DNA of 64,000 nt, taken from NCBI GenBank assembly GCA_019054805.1, contig JAHQIY010000006.1:3472001-3536000 (forward strand). Reading direction: 5' to 3'. Within the stretch, counting starts at the first letter, position 1; every line of letters starts with the position of its first letter. Made by a program: the position numbers and the translations under genes. Positions 1-12,500 of the stretch are shown here, in pieces. Source of the stretch: Brachionus manjavacas (lineage: Eukaryota > Rotifera > Eurotatoria > Ploima > Brachionidae). The notes beneath the pieces are model-generated. The model was not told where the DNA came from. It did not search any database and worked only from the letters and a program-made list of their open reading frames with translations.

Positions 1-261
1 TAATTATGTGATGATATAAAAATGATTTTGAGCTAAAAATTAAAAAACAAATGAGATAATTTTAAAAAGATTCTATACCATTATTGACTTAAGATATGAT
101 ATTAAAAGATATTTTGATTTTACATTTTATTAATGAGAAAAAAAATATAATTTAAATAAAAAAGCACTTCATAAGAATTTTCAGTATTTCAATAATCAAT
201 AATTCAAAAGATTAATTTATTCTCAAACTTGTGTGTGTTTTGTGCAGCCAAAATTAGCATT

Positions 262-1056
262 CTAAGTGCAATCTTTGCATACTATGGCCGAACCGAGACG
301 TCTGCAAACTGTGTTTACCAAATTTTTTGAGCATCTTGATATTCATTAAGTTAGCAGATTATCTTTAATTAAAAAATTCATATTTACCGATTGCAAGTGA
401 AGCATTCTTGATGATATTGTTTACTCTCATAAATTCCATAAACTGTGTTCGGCGGTATGGGTCTAACACACTTAGCACAAATATGCTCACGACCAGACTT
501 AAAGATTTATTTAAATTAAGAAAAAATTATTTGAAATAAAAAAATACAGGATGAGGTTGATCCGAGGAAGTGGCATTGCTTGGTGAAGTGGGGTCGCGGC
601 CTAGAGCCCTCCCTTTATTACCATGATTGGTCACTTTACCACAATCGAGGCATACAAATCCTTCCGGATGTTCTATAAAGCTTCTTCCTTCAGGAATCAT
701 TCCATTACTAGACAAAATGATATTTATTTGATTAACTTAGCTATTCTAAATTACCATTTCATGCATTTAAAGCAATCTTTGTGAAAATGTTTTCCTTGAT
801 AAATGTTGTACTTAACTCCATCAGGTATAGAGCTATTACAAATGAAACACTTTGGCGCATGATAAGTGTGGCATCTTTGACACTGGAAGGATCCATCTGG
901 TTTAGTGAAGAACCCCATTCCTGCTAGAGATTGATCGCAAAAATTGCACACAAAGCATGAATTGTGATAGTATTGGTTGTTGTAAAGAGACATTTGCTCT
1001 CCGCGGTCGAAACTTTTGCCACATTTTTTGCAGCGAATATTCAATGGGTTCATCAT
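262..1056 (-). CDS. Three-LIM-domain (LIM-only) protein, 4 exons
   Basis: Four minus-strand exons join in phase: 755-1056, 548-707, 388-497 and 262-334, giving 214 residues. Introns are 47, 50 and 53 bp with GT-AG ends. The protein is almost entirely LIM zinc-finger sequence. LIM1 starts at C9/C12 with H31, C34, C37 and C40. LIM2 runs across the first intron (CFIC, then HKDCFKC). LIM3 has CAKC, HQECFTC and a terminal CKDC just before the stop. LIM domains bind protein partners, so a scaffold at actin or adhesion sites, or a transcription cofactor, is likely (inference). No catalytic, PDZ or homeodomain region is visible. The spacing suggests an FHL- or limpet-type LIM-only protein, but I cannot name the orthologue. 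A Pro/Ser-rich linker of about 30 residues (exon 2) separates LIM2 from LIM3. The first two codons are both ATG. Confidence 0.8.
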
Positions 1057-4000
1057 TTTGATCTATTACAAATTAAAAATTCACTTTTTTTTCAATTTGA
1101 TTATTATATATTTAATTTTGATTAAAATCTACCAGATTTATTCTCTACCAAATAAGTATAGGCGTATTTTAGTTTAATTAAACTACATTTTTATTATTTT
1201 AGGTATAGTTCGTATCTATAATCGATCCTATTTGATAGAAAACGGAATAATTTAAGTTTGAAGAAGAGATAGAATAAAATTATTATAATAAACAATTGAT
1301 CTATGAGTCGGAATGATGTAGGGGCGAAATTTTGTTGCTTTCTAATCATAAAGAAATGTAGTATGGAAAATGGCAAATAAGTACCAATTTTAAAGATTCT
1401 TGCTAAATATATCCGAAATAATGGAATCTTAAGAAGCAAATTTTATCATTCAAAACTGATTTTTCTATAGGCCTATAATTGTTTTTTATATACCAAGACT
1501 AAAACCTGAATCTTTTCTTAAAAAAGAACAAATAAACATCGAATGTTATTTATACATAATAAAAAATAATACAATACCGAAATGTTTTAAGTTTAAGCTT
1601 GAGCATTATGTAGAAATGTTTGAATCAATATTTGCTTGTGAATGAACTTTATCATTCTTAAGAAGTTAACTTTTCCAATTTTTTTTTAATTTTATGCTGC
1701 TTTAACATGTTCCCCTGTAATTCCATTAGTATTTCCACGAAGTTTCTAATGAATTAAAAAATTTCCAATCAATTTACATAGATACTTAACAAATATACTG
1801 CAAAAAGAAGGCAGAACCAGCCACAAAATTTTAGTTTATATTATTTTTTTATGGACGGGTATTAATTGAGCAGTAAATAATATTAAACAGATATTAAATT
1901 ATATGAGCAGAAAACAAATAATTAATAGGACCCAAAAAATAGTTATAACGGTGAGAATAAATAATAAAAGCGGTAGTAAAAATAAATATCATTGAACATA
2001 TCCACATATATCCATTCTCGATTAATACCTCTTCGTTTTTTGAGTATGTTTCTTCTTCACTTCTTCAGAATCAGACTCTTGCGATTCATATAATTCAAGT
2101 GAGACGCACTCGTCATCACTCATTTTATTTATTGAAATATATTTTTGTAAAATTTATTATTTGAATTTATTTACAACAGAAAAAGAAAGACATTTATATA
2201 GATAGGGCCGAAAATAATTGGACTATTATTAACTAATAATTCAATTAACTGATCAAAATTCATTTTATTGGGTTCAATTTAGTATAGTTTCTGTTCATTT
2301 CATTATTTTAGCGGATACTTTAAGGTTATTATCACTTTATTTTTTTATTCCTGCACATTAATTAATTTTAGTGCTTTTTTTTTGGGGTAAAATAATTCTA
2401 TTTACTGCTCAAATAATCTTAGCTCTTTTTTATATCTTTTTTAAAAGATTTTTCAATCTCTATTTCATTTAATTATTTTATTTACTCTTCCAAAAAAGAG
2501 TTCAATAATTAATTTGCTCTTTAAAATATACATTTTATTAATCAATTTTGATTATTAATAAATTTCAATTTAAAAAGCTTAAATTGAAAAATAATTTCTT
2601 TTAAAAAAAAATGATTCATATTATTCTCGGAATCAAATAATTCAATCAGCGATAAATTTAATTTTAATTCAAATGTACTTAATATTAAAAATTGGAGTTT
2701 AAATTTAGAAAATATTTGAATTTGAAATTAAAAAAAAATACGAAAATTTAGCTCCATTTTTATTCTATTGATGAAATGTTATGCAGTGGCTCACTTGAAA
2801 GTTAATGCTAAGATAAGTGAAATAAATTTATCTATATTTTTTATCACTATCTGAAAAAAGTCCAAAATTTTGTTAAAAATCTGTGAGCACCATTCCTGGA
2901 AGAAGGAATTAAATGCTTCCAAATCGATGTCAGTATCTTTTTTAAAAAAGAAATTTTAATTCTATGAAGCTTTGATTTTGAGTTGTTTCTTGATAAGCTC
3001 TTCTTTATTTGTTATCTTGAGACTAATGACTTCTATCGGCTGATCCGATTAGGTTTTAATCGACCAAAATATATAAAAATTAAAAAAAGAAAATGAAAAT
3101 TAAAACAACCTAGACAACTAAATTTTCAAGGATCTTAAAAGAAATTTTAGAGAATTTTGCAGAGTTTTTTTAGAGGTTATCGTACATTATTCTCTAAATA
3201 TCTTTAAAAATTTCTTTAATATTTCTCTAAAAAGTCTTCAATTTTTTTTCAATTAAGATCAGTAAATCGTAATATTTATTTATTCAGGCCAATAAACATG
3301 ATTTGTGCCTCAAAAAAATTTCAAGGACTAAAATAGTAAAGATAAAAATCATGATCACCAAAGCTGTTATAAAGCTAGATATTCAGTTTAAAATGATATT
3401 ATTCTTTTTATTTATAACATAAAGAAATGCAAAATAAGAAATTTTTACAAAGATGTAATAAAATCTTTTGATCATGACTAGCCAATTCTTTAAAAATTGA
3501 AAGAAGATCATATTTGCACAATTTTTTTTTGTAAGACCAGAAATTGATTAACATTAATTTTGTTGTAGTTCAGGTTGAATTACTAGTTTTGACGCCTAAA
3601 CGGTATATTAATATTTTTTCAATCTAAAAATCAAGAAATTAAAAAGTTCTAAATTTCCAAGAAAACATTAAAAAGAAAAGTTGTTTAAAATTCACAAGTC
3701 TTAAATCAACACAAAGTCCTGATGTGGACTTAAATTCCAGTAACTTAGCTTAAAGTAGGTCGCCATAAATATCTAACTGGAACGGCAAAACGATCATTCC
3801 CCAGTCATGGTCACGTCCACAAAATTGTCTTTAAGTTCCTAAGATGTCTTCTTTTTTTTTGTTCTTTTAATTCATCGAATTTTTAAAGCTTTACTACTTT
3901 TCCTTTTATTCGAATATTTATTTTCGCTTCACTTTGCACCATTTTCTAGGCTATTTTTTTAGTCGATTATATCGATAATACAAAAAATTTAATAATAAAC

Positions 4001-4990
4001 GGCAATTTTTTTTTTTAAACATTTTTCGATTAATACAAAAGTAAAAAAATCACAAAAAAGAACTGCTTTATTAATAAAAAATCAAACAGGATAAAATTCA
4101 AAATATCTCTTTAAACAAATTTAAATAATTTGATAGTTTTCTAAGTTATCTTTTTTTAAAAAGTAAATATCTTGAAAGCGCTTTTTTTTTTGTTGAAATT
4201 TTGGTAACAAATTTTATGAGAATTATCCAACAGCATTCTTGAGTTTTTATCCAAATAGAGTTCAATTTGTTTTAATCATTTTGTTCGATTTTATATTTTG
4301 AATTTAAAAATTAGAAAATAAAGTAAAAATCAATGAATCTAAGAACTTATTTCATTTAAATTTTTTTTCAATTTGCAAAACCAATCCTTGTTTATTTTTT
4401 ATAAAAATATTTATTTCATATTTTGTTCAAGATGCAATATTAAAATAAGCAGTATAGTATAGAAGCTTAAACTGAAGAACTTAGGTTCTTTGAATACAGA
4501 AAAAGTCCCAGTTCGACCATCTTTTTATAAAATAATTTGGCAAACTTAGTGAACATAAACCCGAATATTAAAACAAATAAAAATGTTAATATCAGAAATG
4601 ATCAAAATAAGAAGTAACAAATATTTAACAATTAATCATTTATTTGCGTGCAACATAAGATAACAAAATAACAGTTGGCTTCAATAAAAAATAATAAATT
4701 TTTCTCATCCATTCATTAAAATTTGATTCCTTTTTTTGAAATGCAGATAAAATGAAAATTTCTTCACTTAATTTAAATGTAATTATTTTAGCATTCAGAA
4801 TTGGCAATTATAATTTTTGAACCAATTCAATTCAGTTAATGTAAAACAAAAATCTCCGAAAATTTTGAGTGTCAAAGCAATTCACAATTAGAATATTAAG
4901 AGTAGTGTTGCTTTAATTTACTCTAAAATCAAAATTTTAAGAGCGTTTTTAAGATTCCCAAATTTTAAATTTTTTTAAAATTTTTTTGAT
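1057..4990. other. Intergenic, AT-rich, no supported gene
   Basis: Apart from the candidate micro-exon at 2022-2123, I see only AT-rich sequence with homopolymer runs. A less AT-rich patch at about 3745-3850 reads on the minus strand as a short piece resembling the start of a BTB/POZ domain (LKDNFVDVT) followed by a stop. It is too short to annotate as a gene. Confidence 0.5.
2022..2123 (-). other. Possible short first exon or micro-ORF (33 codons)
   Basis: A minus-strand ATG opens a 33-residue acidic-then-basic reading frame (begins MSDDECVSLE, ends with Lys/Arg-rich residues). A possible splice donor, GTATTAAT, lies at its end just before the stop. The composition is protein-like (SQESDSEEVKKK) and stands out from the surrounding AT-rich DNA. 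I find no convincing downstream exon between here and the LIM gene. It could be an isolated first exon, a micro-ORF or chance. Confidence 0.2.
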
Positions 4991-4999
4991 GCGTTAGTC

Positions 5000-5445
5000 A
5001 GACGGTCATTAATTTTTGCGATGCGCTTTTAGGATTCTTTGATGCTGTGAAAAAATTCGCTGATGGGTTAGTCTTTTTATCCCGATACAGATCGGACTTG
5101 ATAAAGTTTATCACTTGATACTAAGGAATAATGCGTAAACTGTTTCCTTGTCAATGGAAATAATATAAAGAAAATCACTTGAATCTTGAAATAGCTCAGT
5201 GGAGTGAACAAAAGCTTAAATATTGTCAATTATCAAGAAAGGAAGCAAAATCTGAGAGTTTTCGGATTACTCACATCGGTGACATGCAAGGTATTGGAAA
5301 AAAAAAAGATCTTCAAGTAGATCTTCAATAAATATAAAAGGAGATTTTCAAGTAAATAATTTCATCGCTGGAAGTAATCATGGTTTGGTGCCCAAAAAAA
5401 GATGCATAACGAGCCTTTTGGAAACGCTAGACGTAATTACTTACA
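5000..5445 (+). mobile_element. Decayed LINE reverse transcriptase fragment
   Basis: In shifting plus-strand frames the DNA encodes recognisable blocks of a non-LTR retrotransposon reverse transcriptase. One is LTSVTCKVLEK around 5270-5310, the block before palm motif A. Another is NHGLVPKKRCITSLLETLDV around 5375-5430, which matches the QHGF..RSC.T.LL block of CR1/Jockey-type elements. The frame breaks between them at a run of ten A. No complete ORF, endonuclease or 3-prime tail is visible, so this is a dead 5-prime-truncated copy. The class is clear from the motifs; the exact clade is not. Confidence 0.7.
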
Positions 5446-5901
5446 TTTTATTTCTCTTTCTTTCTTTTTTAGTTAAATTTCTTTAAATTAAGGAAAAATG
5501 GAAGATGTAAGAAAGAATACGCTTACAAGCTAGATTAAATTTGTTTTTTTTTTAGGAATGTTATTTTCAAGAATATCGGCTCAATTATGGTAACTTAAAC
5601 AAGAACAAATAATTTTATTTTGAATGATTTTTTGATATGGTAAATAATAAGTTAACTTTCATGTTTTTTATAACAAATTTATAATATACATATTTTTTGT
5701 TTATTTCTTTACTTTTATCATTTATTTATTTTATTTTTTGATAATTTTGAATAAATAAAAAATGCTAAATTTTATTTATATCACTTATTTTTAAGCGCAT
5801 TAAGATCACTGCAAATAAAAAAATCAAAGACTTAATTTCGATCACTGATCCAGTAGAATTTATTAGGACTTGCCTAAAAATAAAAAAAATATCTGACAAT
5901 T

Positions 5902-8900
5902 TTAAAAATTGAGCAATTGCTCAGTAGCAAGTTTGACGATTTGCTCAAAGTCGAAATCCAAATGACAGCGCCAAAATATACGATTTCTTCCCCATATTTC
6001 TGCCGGAAATCTCGGCGTACCAATTCCATGGAATATTCGTGCAATAACAGATCCATTCAGCTTAACGTCACTCTGATAAGTAAAAATAAACTTCTTAATA
6101 TCAGCAACTAAGCGCTTCAAGTCGAGCTCTCTGCTCATGCTAGATGATTGAGATTCGCAGTCAAAATCATAATCTCTTATATAATCAAAGATATCAAATT
6201 TATTATTAAAGTATTGATTTAATTTTTGTTTGAGCATATTGCTTTTATCAGTTACTCGATTCTCAATTGAATAGTTGTCTTTTTGGGTTTCTTCCTCAAT
6301 TATTTTTTCCTCAGAATCTGAGTCAAGTTGTAATTTTTCCTCAAAATCACTTTCATCACTGTCGCAAATTTTAGCTTTAGACTCCATTCTCCCGTCATTA
6401 TTTTCAATTTTTAAATCAAAATTTGTTATAAAATGAAAAATGTTTTTGTAAGCTTTTTCGCTTAGCATTTTATAAAGCGATTTAAAATTTGCATATGAAA
6501 ACTTCATTTGAGTGTCCACTCGGTTCCAGAGCATATCATTTATGTCGTCCAGTTCCGTATCTTTTAGCAAGCATTTTCTTTTTACATAAAACGATTGATT
6601 ACTGAATTGTAATTTAATGCCACTTTTGGATTTGTAATTTCCGCAATCATCAAACTGCCATTCGAGCCTTCTCAATTTTTGCCTTATAAAATCATAGTCC
6701 CCTAAAAAAATATTTAGTTAAATATTTATTCTAGACTAAAAATACCATTTGTTTTTTCGCAAAGTTCGATCAAATCAATTTTTATCTCATTTTCCTCTTT
6801 TGGTATTATAGAATTTTTGCTTTGCATCTCAAGAATTACTGCTAAAAACTCATTTGTTTTGGCTAGCTGGATCAAGTAGTCAATTCCCTTGTAGCTTGTT
6901 AAAATGCATGTTTTGAAGCAATTAGACAAAATTTTGACGTAATTTGCCGCTTCTAGATAGCACAGAAGGGTCAAAATAGTTTCTTCTTTAATGTCTAGAT
7001 AGTCGACCATGTCCGATATCGGCAAAGCTGCATGATGTCCAAATTGAGATCTATTCTGGCATTTTTCAGCATCACATTCAGCAAATATTTTAGTTAATAG
7101 CTTTTTTATGGTCAGCTGGTCATAACCATTCATATGAATGTATTTTTTAATTTCGTTTATGTCTTCGCGCTGGTTTTCTAGAAATAAATAGCAAAGAGAC
7201 ATTTTGCCGTCGCGTCCAGCCCGACCAATTTCTTGCACATAGTTTTCTATAGATTTTGGCATGTTGTAATGAATAACAGCACGAATGTTTGGCATATTAA
7301 TACCCATACCAAAGGCAAGAGTGGCTACAATTATTTTTAACTTACCCTTAATGAACTGATTCTGTATTCGTTTACGCTGATGAGCATTCAACCCAGCATG
7401 GTAAGCTTCGGCTATATTTTCCTCCTTGAATTCGTCTTCATTTTTTTTAGATTTTTTATTTTCGCTGTTTTTAGATTTTCTTTCCATTTTCGAATACTTT
7501 TCCAAATCAAATTTTTTTTTATAAGAGTGTAAAGACATGCGTAGCATTTGAGCTATTCTCTCAGTTTGTTCACGTCTGCTGCAATAGATAATAACATGAT
7601 CAAAAAAAGGACTAAACTCGGAGCTTTTCAGCAGTTCAACTAAAGCTTGTTCTTTATTTATATCTTTGGAAACGCTGATAGCTAAATTTTCAGGCAAATC
7701 ACAGTCTTTTATTATATTTTTTTTGTCTATATCAAAATAGCTTCTTATTTCTTCAATACTGCTATCAGTCGCAGTGGCTGTTAGACCGAGAATACACTTG
7801 ACTTTGTAGAAATCGAATAAAATCTAGAAAAAGTTTTAATAATTTAAAAAAATTTTTGTTGAAAATGTCAAAAAGAAAAATTTAACTAGGACTACCTTGC
7901 ACAATTGAAGATAACTTGGCCTAAAATTATGAGACCATTGGGATAAACAATGGACTTCATCGATGCACACGAATGCAAGTCTTGGAAGACTCTTGATTTT
8001 TTTGTTGATTATAGCTTCAGGCGACATGTAAAGTATATCAATTTTTCCATTAGCTATGTCTTGAATTAATAGCTCAAATTCTCTTTCTGACATGGTAGAG
8101 TCACACGAAGCTGCTCTTAGACTTTTCGATAAATTGTGAAGTTGGTCTTGCATCAAGGAAATTAATGGCGAAACAACAAGAACTAATGAGCCCGGATACT
8201 GTTTGACATATAGCTTAGCTGCAAATTGGTATATTAAACTTTTGCCATAGCCAGTGGATAAAATTGCCAGTGTTGACAGACCACTTGCTATTCTTATAAT
8301 TGCTTCTTGTTGATGTTTTTTAAAACTTTTATGACCAAAATCTTTTTCTAGAATTTTAAATGCGTAATTTGGTAATTGGTCTGGAACATTTCCATTTTCG
8401 TCTACTAAAAATAATGGTTTGGGCAGATCATTTTCTTCACATTCTGTCTTAGTTGGATATTCGTCGTTTTCGTCGTTATCATCATCAGTAATATCTTTGT
8501 CACTACCTTTTATTTGAAGTTAAAACTAAATTAGCTTTTATCAATATTCTTACTTTTACCCTGAGCTATCGCTTCTTTCAACGCAGAATCTTGAATATTT
8601 TCTTTCCTTTCTGATATTTTTTTATTTTTTTGCTTTTGATTTTTCTTTGTTGTTCTTTTGATTAATTCTTTTTTTTTATAACTCGAATTACTAATATATT
8701 TAATTGAAAAAAATATCAATTTAGATAAATGATAATTGAAAATTTAAGTTTTTTTAAATTACATTTTATCAATTTCTGACACTGATTCATCATTAGTTTT
8801 GGCGGGTGATTTTTTAATATTTTTAGACTCTTTTTTGGTATTTTTTTTAGCTTGTTTTTCTTCGGGCTTGTTAAGTCTAGAAAATTTAGCTTCAGCTGAC

Positions 8901-9529
8901 ATTTCATCAATAACCTCTTTCTCAGATTCCATAGCTAAAATATTTTAATAAAGTTTTAAGGATATTTTTAACTATTTACTTGGTTTTTCTTCCAAATCAT
9001 CTTGTAAAAGGTTATAGTTAACTTCATCAGTATTCTCGTCATTTCCGACTCCATTCTTGGCATTTAGTTTGTTTTTGTTTTTATTTTTAGACCATTGGAA
9101 CCGTTTGTATTTGGTTCCTTTTGAAGTTCCACCTCTGTAGCCCTTTGATTTAAACGATTTCATGTTTAGTCTTCGAAAATTTGAATCGGTATTGATAGTA
9201 GATCTATAAGACAAAATTGATACAATAAAAAAACAAATTTTTTCAGCAGACTTTTTTGAAATTTTCATCTTTTCTTCAACTTGAGGTTCCATTTTTTTGG
9301 CTTTGTTTGGCAATTTTTCGCGTTCGTCATCTGTACTTTCCTCTCTAGATCTTTTTTTGCTCTCCAATTGACAATTTTCCTTGCCAATGTTAACATTATT
9401 AGTTAATAATGGCGGCTTATGAACAACAGTTGCTTCCTCTTCAAAATTATTGAATATTGTAGTTAAATTAGTTGCAAAGTTAAGCGTTTTTAGTTTAGTT
9501 TTGCTGAAAAGTACCGGGATATCTGCCAT
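5902..9529 (-). CDS. RECQL4: RecQ-family DNA helicase, RECQL4 type
   Basis: Six minus-strand exons (8980-9529, 8763-8934, 8560-8690, 7896-8506, 6746-7823, 5902-6701) join in phase into 1113 residues. Introns are 44-72 bp. RecQ4 is an ATP-dependent 3-5 prime DNA helicase used in replication initiation and repair in the nucleus. Visible motifs are NFRRLNMK at about 117-124, the RecQ4-specific block before the helicase; Walker A STGYGKS at 367-373; DEVH at 466-469; KCILGLTATAT; and, in the second RecA domain, AFGMGINMPNIRAV and QEIGRAGRDG. The RecQ4-type C-terminal block with ARIFHGIGTPRFPAEIWGR is at the end. Oddities: no recognisable Sld2-like first 50 residues or CCHC knuckle between NFRRLNMK and the helicase, a Tyr in the Walker A loop, and an acidic insert (about 930-980). 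An upstream exon carrying the Sld2 part cannot be excluded. Confidence 0.92.
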
Positions 9530-12500
9530 TTATTCAAATTTTTTAGAAGAAATTTATTAAAATTTAAAAATATTATGCCGAATTTCATATTTGGAATTCA
9601 AATTTTCATTTAAAAAATCCTTGACTTTTATTCATAAGCTAGATTTGATTGCACAGTGAGAGCTGTTGGAAAATTTTATTTTCTAAAACTAATTGATTTA
9701 GCATTTATTTTAGCTTAAAAGTACTGATTTGCTAACAATTGATGAATTGATAAGATCAGCGATTTTTTTTAAAAATAATTATGTAATAAAACTTTTGTTT
9801 AATGGACCAGTATAATTAAAAATAAATTCATTGCACGGAAAAGAGCATTTTTAATTGAATAAATTTATTTTATCTATCAAGAGTATTTTATTTTATTGAG
9901 CCGATCAATCAATATATTCGGTCTGGTATGTTTCAAGCAACTATGGGCCATTTTTCTAAAGTTCATCATAAGCTAATGTGAAAAAATTTAAGTTTGTTCA
10001 TTATCTTTCTTCCCACACAGAATGATACTGGAAAATAGCTGAAACACTTTGATGTCAGTCAGCATTGGTCAAATTACCAAGACAAGCTCCAGATTTTTCG
10101 AAATTTTCTAATATTAGAATTTATGTCCATTGAAAAATTCAACAAAATGAAAAACAGATGAAAAACAAAAAATTAGATAATATTTATCTGAGGCTATCCG
10201 ATTTTTATTGATAAACACACAAAGATAAAATTAATTATTGAGTTCCAGATAATGATTAAGCGATTAGAATATGATACAACTAGTTGGGAGAATTTATCGA
10301 TTTAAATTTAATCCTAGTCAAATTCACAGTTTTTAAATTTCATATTTTGACTATGGTTTGTTTTAAGTTGACTTTTTAAAAGGTCCCAAGACTAACCTTT
10401 ACACATTTATCTTATCAATGGCGAATTCAAGTAATCGAGGCCAAGAATATCTAGGTCGGATGTGGTAATTTTAATTTTTTTCCACAATTAACAATTATCA
10501 AGTGATGAGCAAGAAATTTTATAAAATGATACCATCCGAAGGAACAAAAAACGGTATTTAACATTTCCTACACGAAATGAAAATCCAGGGAAACTAAAAA
10601 AACCTACGAGTTTGACCCAAATATGCTAATTTAAAATTTGTGCTTAGTTAAATTTTAAATCTCTATTTTGGTAGATATGAAGCTTCTTAAAAAATAAGTT
10701 TAATTATCACGATATTTACTCAAGTTTGGCTTAATTTTTCTTCAGCTTCTTTCTTGAAAGATTATCAAGCAAATATTTTGTTAAAACAAATTTACAAGAT
10801 TTGTGCGGATTTGCATGCTCAAATAAAGCTGACCAGTCTGACTATTTCCAAATTATCAGGCAATAGGCTTTTAAGCTAATACAGTAACTATAGTGATGCT
10901 AAAATTCAAAATATTTTTCATTCAAGTCCGTCAAGTTAAGCCTAAATTTCAAAAACAAAATCTTTGTTTTTTAAAAGTTGTTTATTTTGAGCAAAAAAAT
11001 AGAAAATAGAAAAATTGTCATTTAATTTAATCTTGTGTAATATTTCCTTAATGTCATTTGATATTTTGCAATTTGATTCAAGTTGTGTTCTTAAAAAAAT
11101 CAATTTATAACATAAATGGAAGTTTTTTGTTCTTATCTTAAATGCTGAGGGAAATTAATTAAGATAATCGCTTTTGCCAAGTCTATATATAGCAATTTTT
11201 AAATTAACTCTAAAAAGAGAGAAATTTTGTTAATGCGCCAGGATTACAATTTATGTAGATCATTCGCCAAAAATGAATACTTTGGTATAATTTGGTTTAC
11301 ATAAACAGATATTTAAGCATTCTAGACGTACTTGGTTCAAACAGGCAAGTTGATTCATTTGCAGCAGGAGTATGGAATGACGGCAGCCGACTTGATAGCA
11401 TACCTTGCAACTGTTTATTTGTTGAAATTTTCATTTCTTCCAGAAACATATATCATTTGATGCTTCTGTCTGATTGGTTTAGGAGTGCCTCCGACGATTT
11501 GCCAAAAGTCGAAATCTGAGAACAAAATAATGTTATAAATATTAAAGATGGATTCAGTTAATTTCAGACCGAGCTAAGCGTTTTGTACTTTTTGGTTGAT
11601 AATTAGGAACAAAATATTTAGCCAATGTTCCCTAATTACCCTATAGTTCATAAAAAGCCAAAATTTAGCATTTAATCGGCTCTAATTTAAGACTTTTAAT
11701 TGAATATTTTTTGTGTTATCTTTTGATTCTATCAAAATGTTTATTTTGCTAATGTGGGAGTCATGCTATTTGAAAAGGTGCTGGGTAAAAATATTCAAGT
11801 AATTTTGTTTATCTGCAATGAATTTATAAAGCTTACAGACATCATTTTAAGTTGAAAAGTAATTTTTAGGATAAAAAGCTTAAGACTAAGCGAAGTATAA
11901 TTAAAGCTACTTAAGAAAACAGCACCTGAATTTGTTTGGATTTCGGCGCTGAATCCACAGAATGTAAATAATACCGTGGTTCTGTTTTAAGAAAAACATA
12001 TGATGTTAATGCAAGGAAAGCAAGCAAACGAGGATTCAAGACTAGTCTTGATTAAGAATCAAATACTTAGCAATAGCTTCCTTTTTTAAATTTCAAGCTT
12101 TTTTTTTTAGATAATCAATTGGATATATTTAATTTTTTTAAGCTAATAATTTTGTAATAAAACATAATTTTTAAATTATCGATTTCATTTACAATTTAAA
12201 ATTGTATTTCCGCAATTATTTTTAATCAAAAGCAAAACAGACATAGATTTTTCGTGAGCAAAACACAAGCCTTATTTTCGATTAATTTATTTAATTACCT
12301 TCGAGCAATTTAAAGATATCACATTAAATTTTAGATTTTAAAGAATGTATCACAGGATCAAAGAAATTTCTAAATGATTTGATAGAGAAAAAATTGTTTG
12401 GGAAATTATGCCCGGTTATAAACTTAAAGAATCAATGGAAATTTCAAATCAAATAATTTTTGTTGTTGTTGATATTTTAGAATATCTTAGTAGCCTACTT

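Noticed and set aside
1194..1439. 81-codon minus-strand frame with hydrophobic stretches
   Set aside because: No ATG-supported start at a conserved segment, composition follows AT-rich background, and no neighbouring exon extends it.
3745..3850. BTB/POZ-like peptide LKDNFVDVT on the minus strand
   Set aside because: Fewer than 15 matching residues followed by a stop, with no continuing exon; insufficient for a gene call.
9205..9235. A possible 31-bp intron inside RECQL4 exon 1 (GTTTTTTTATTG ... CTTATAG)
   Set aside because: Its length is not a multiple of three and removal would break the frame between two protein-like halves, including the conserved NFRRLNMK block.
11292..11519. 75-codon plus-strand frame in a GC-richer patch
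   Set aside because: Starts with a non-ATG codon, no recognisable motif, no flanking exons found; could be old transposon debris but cannot be assigned.
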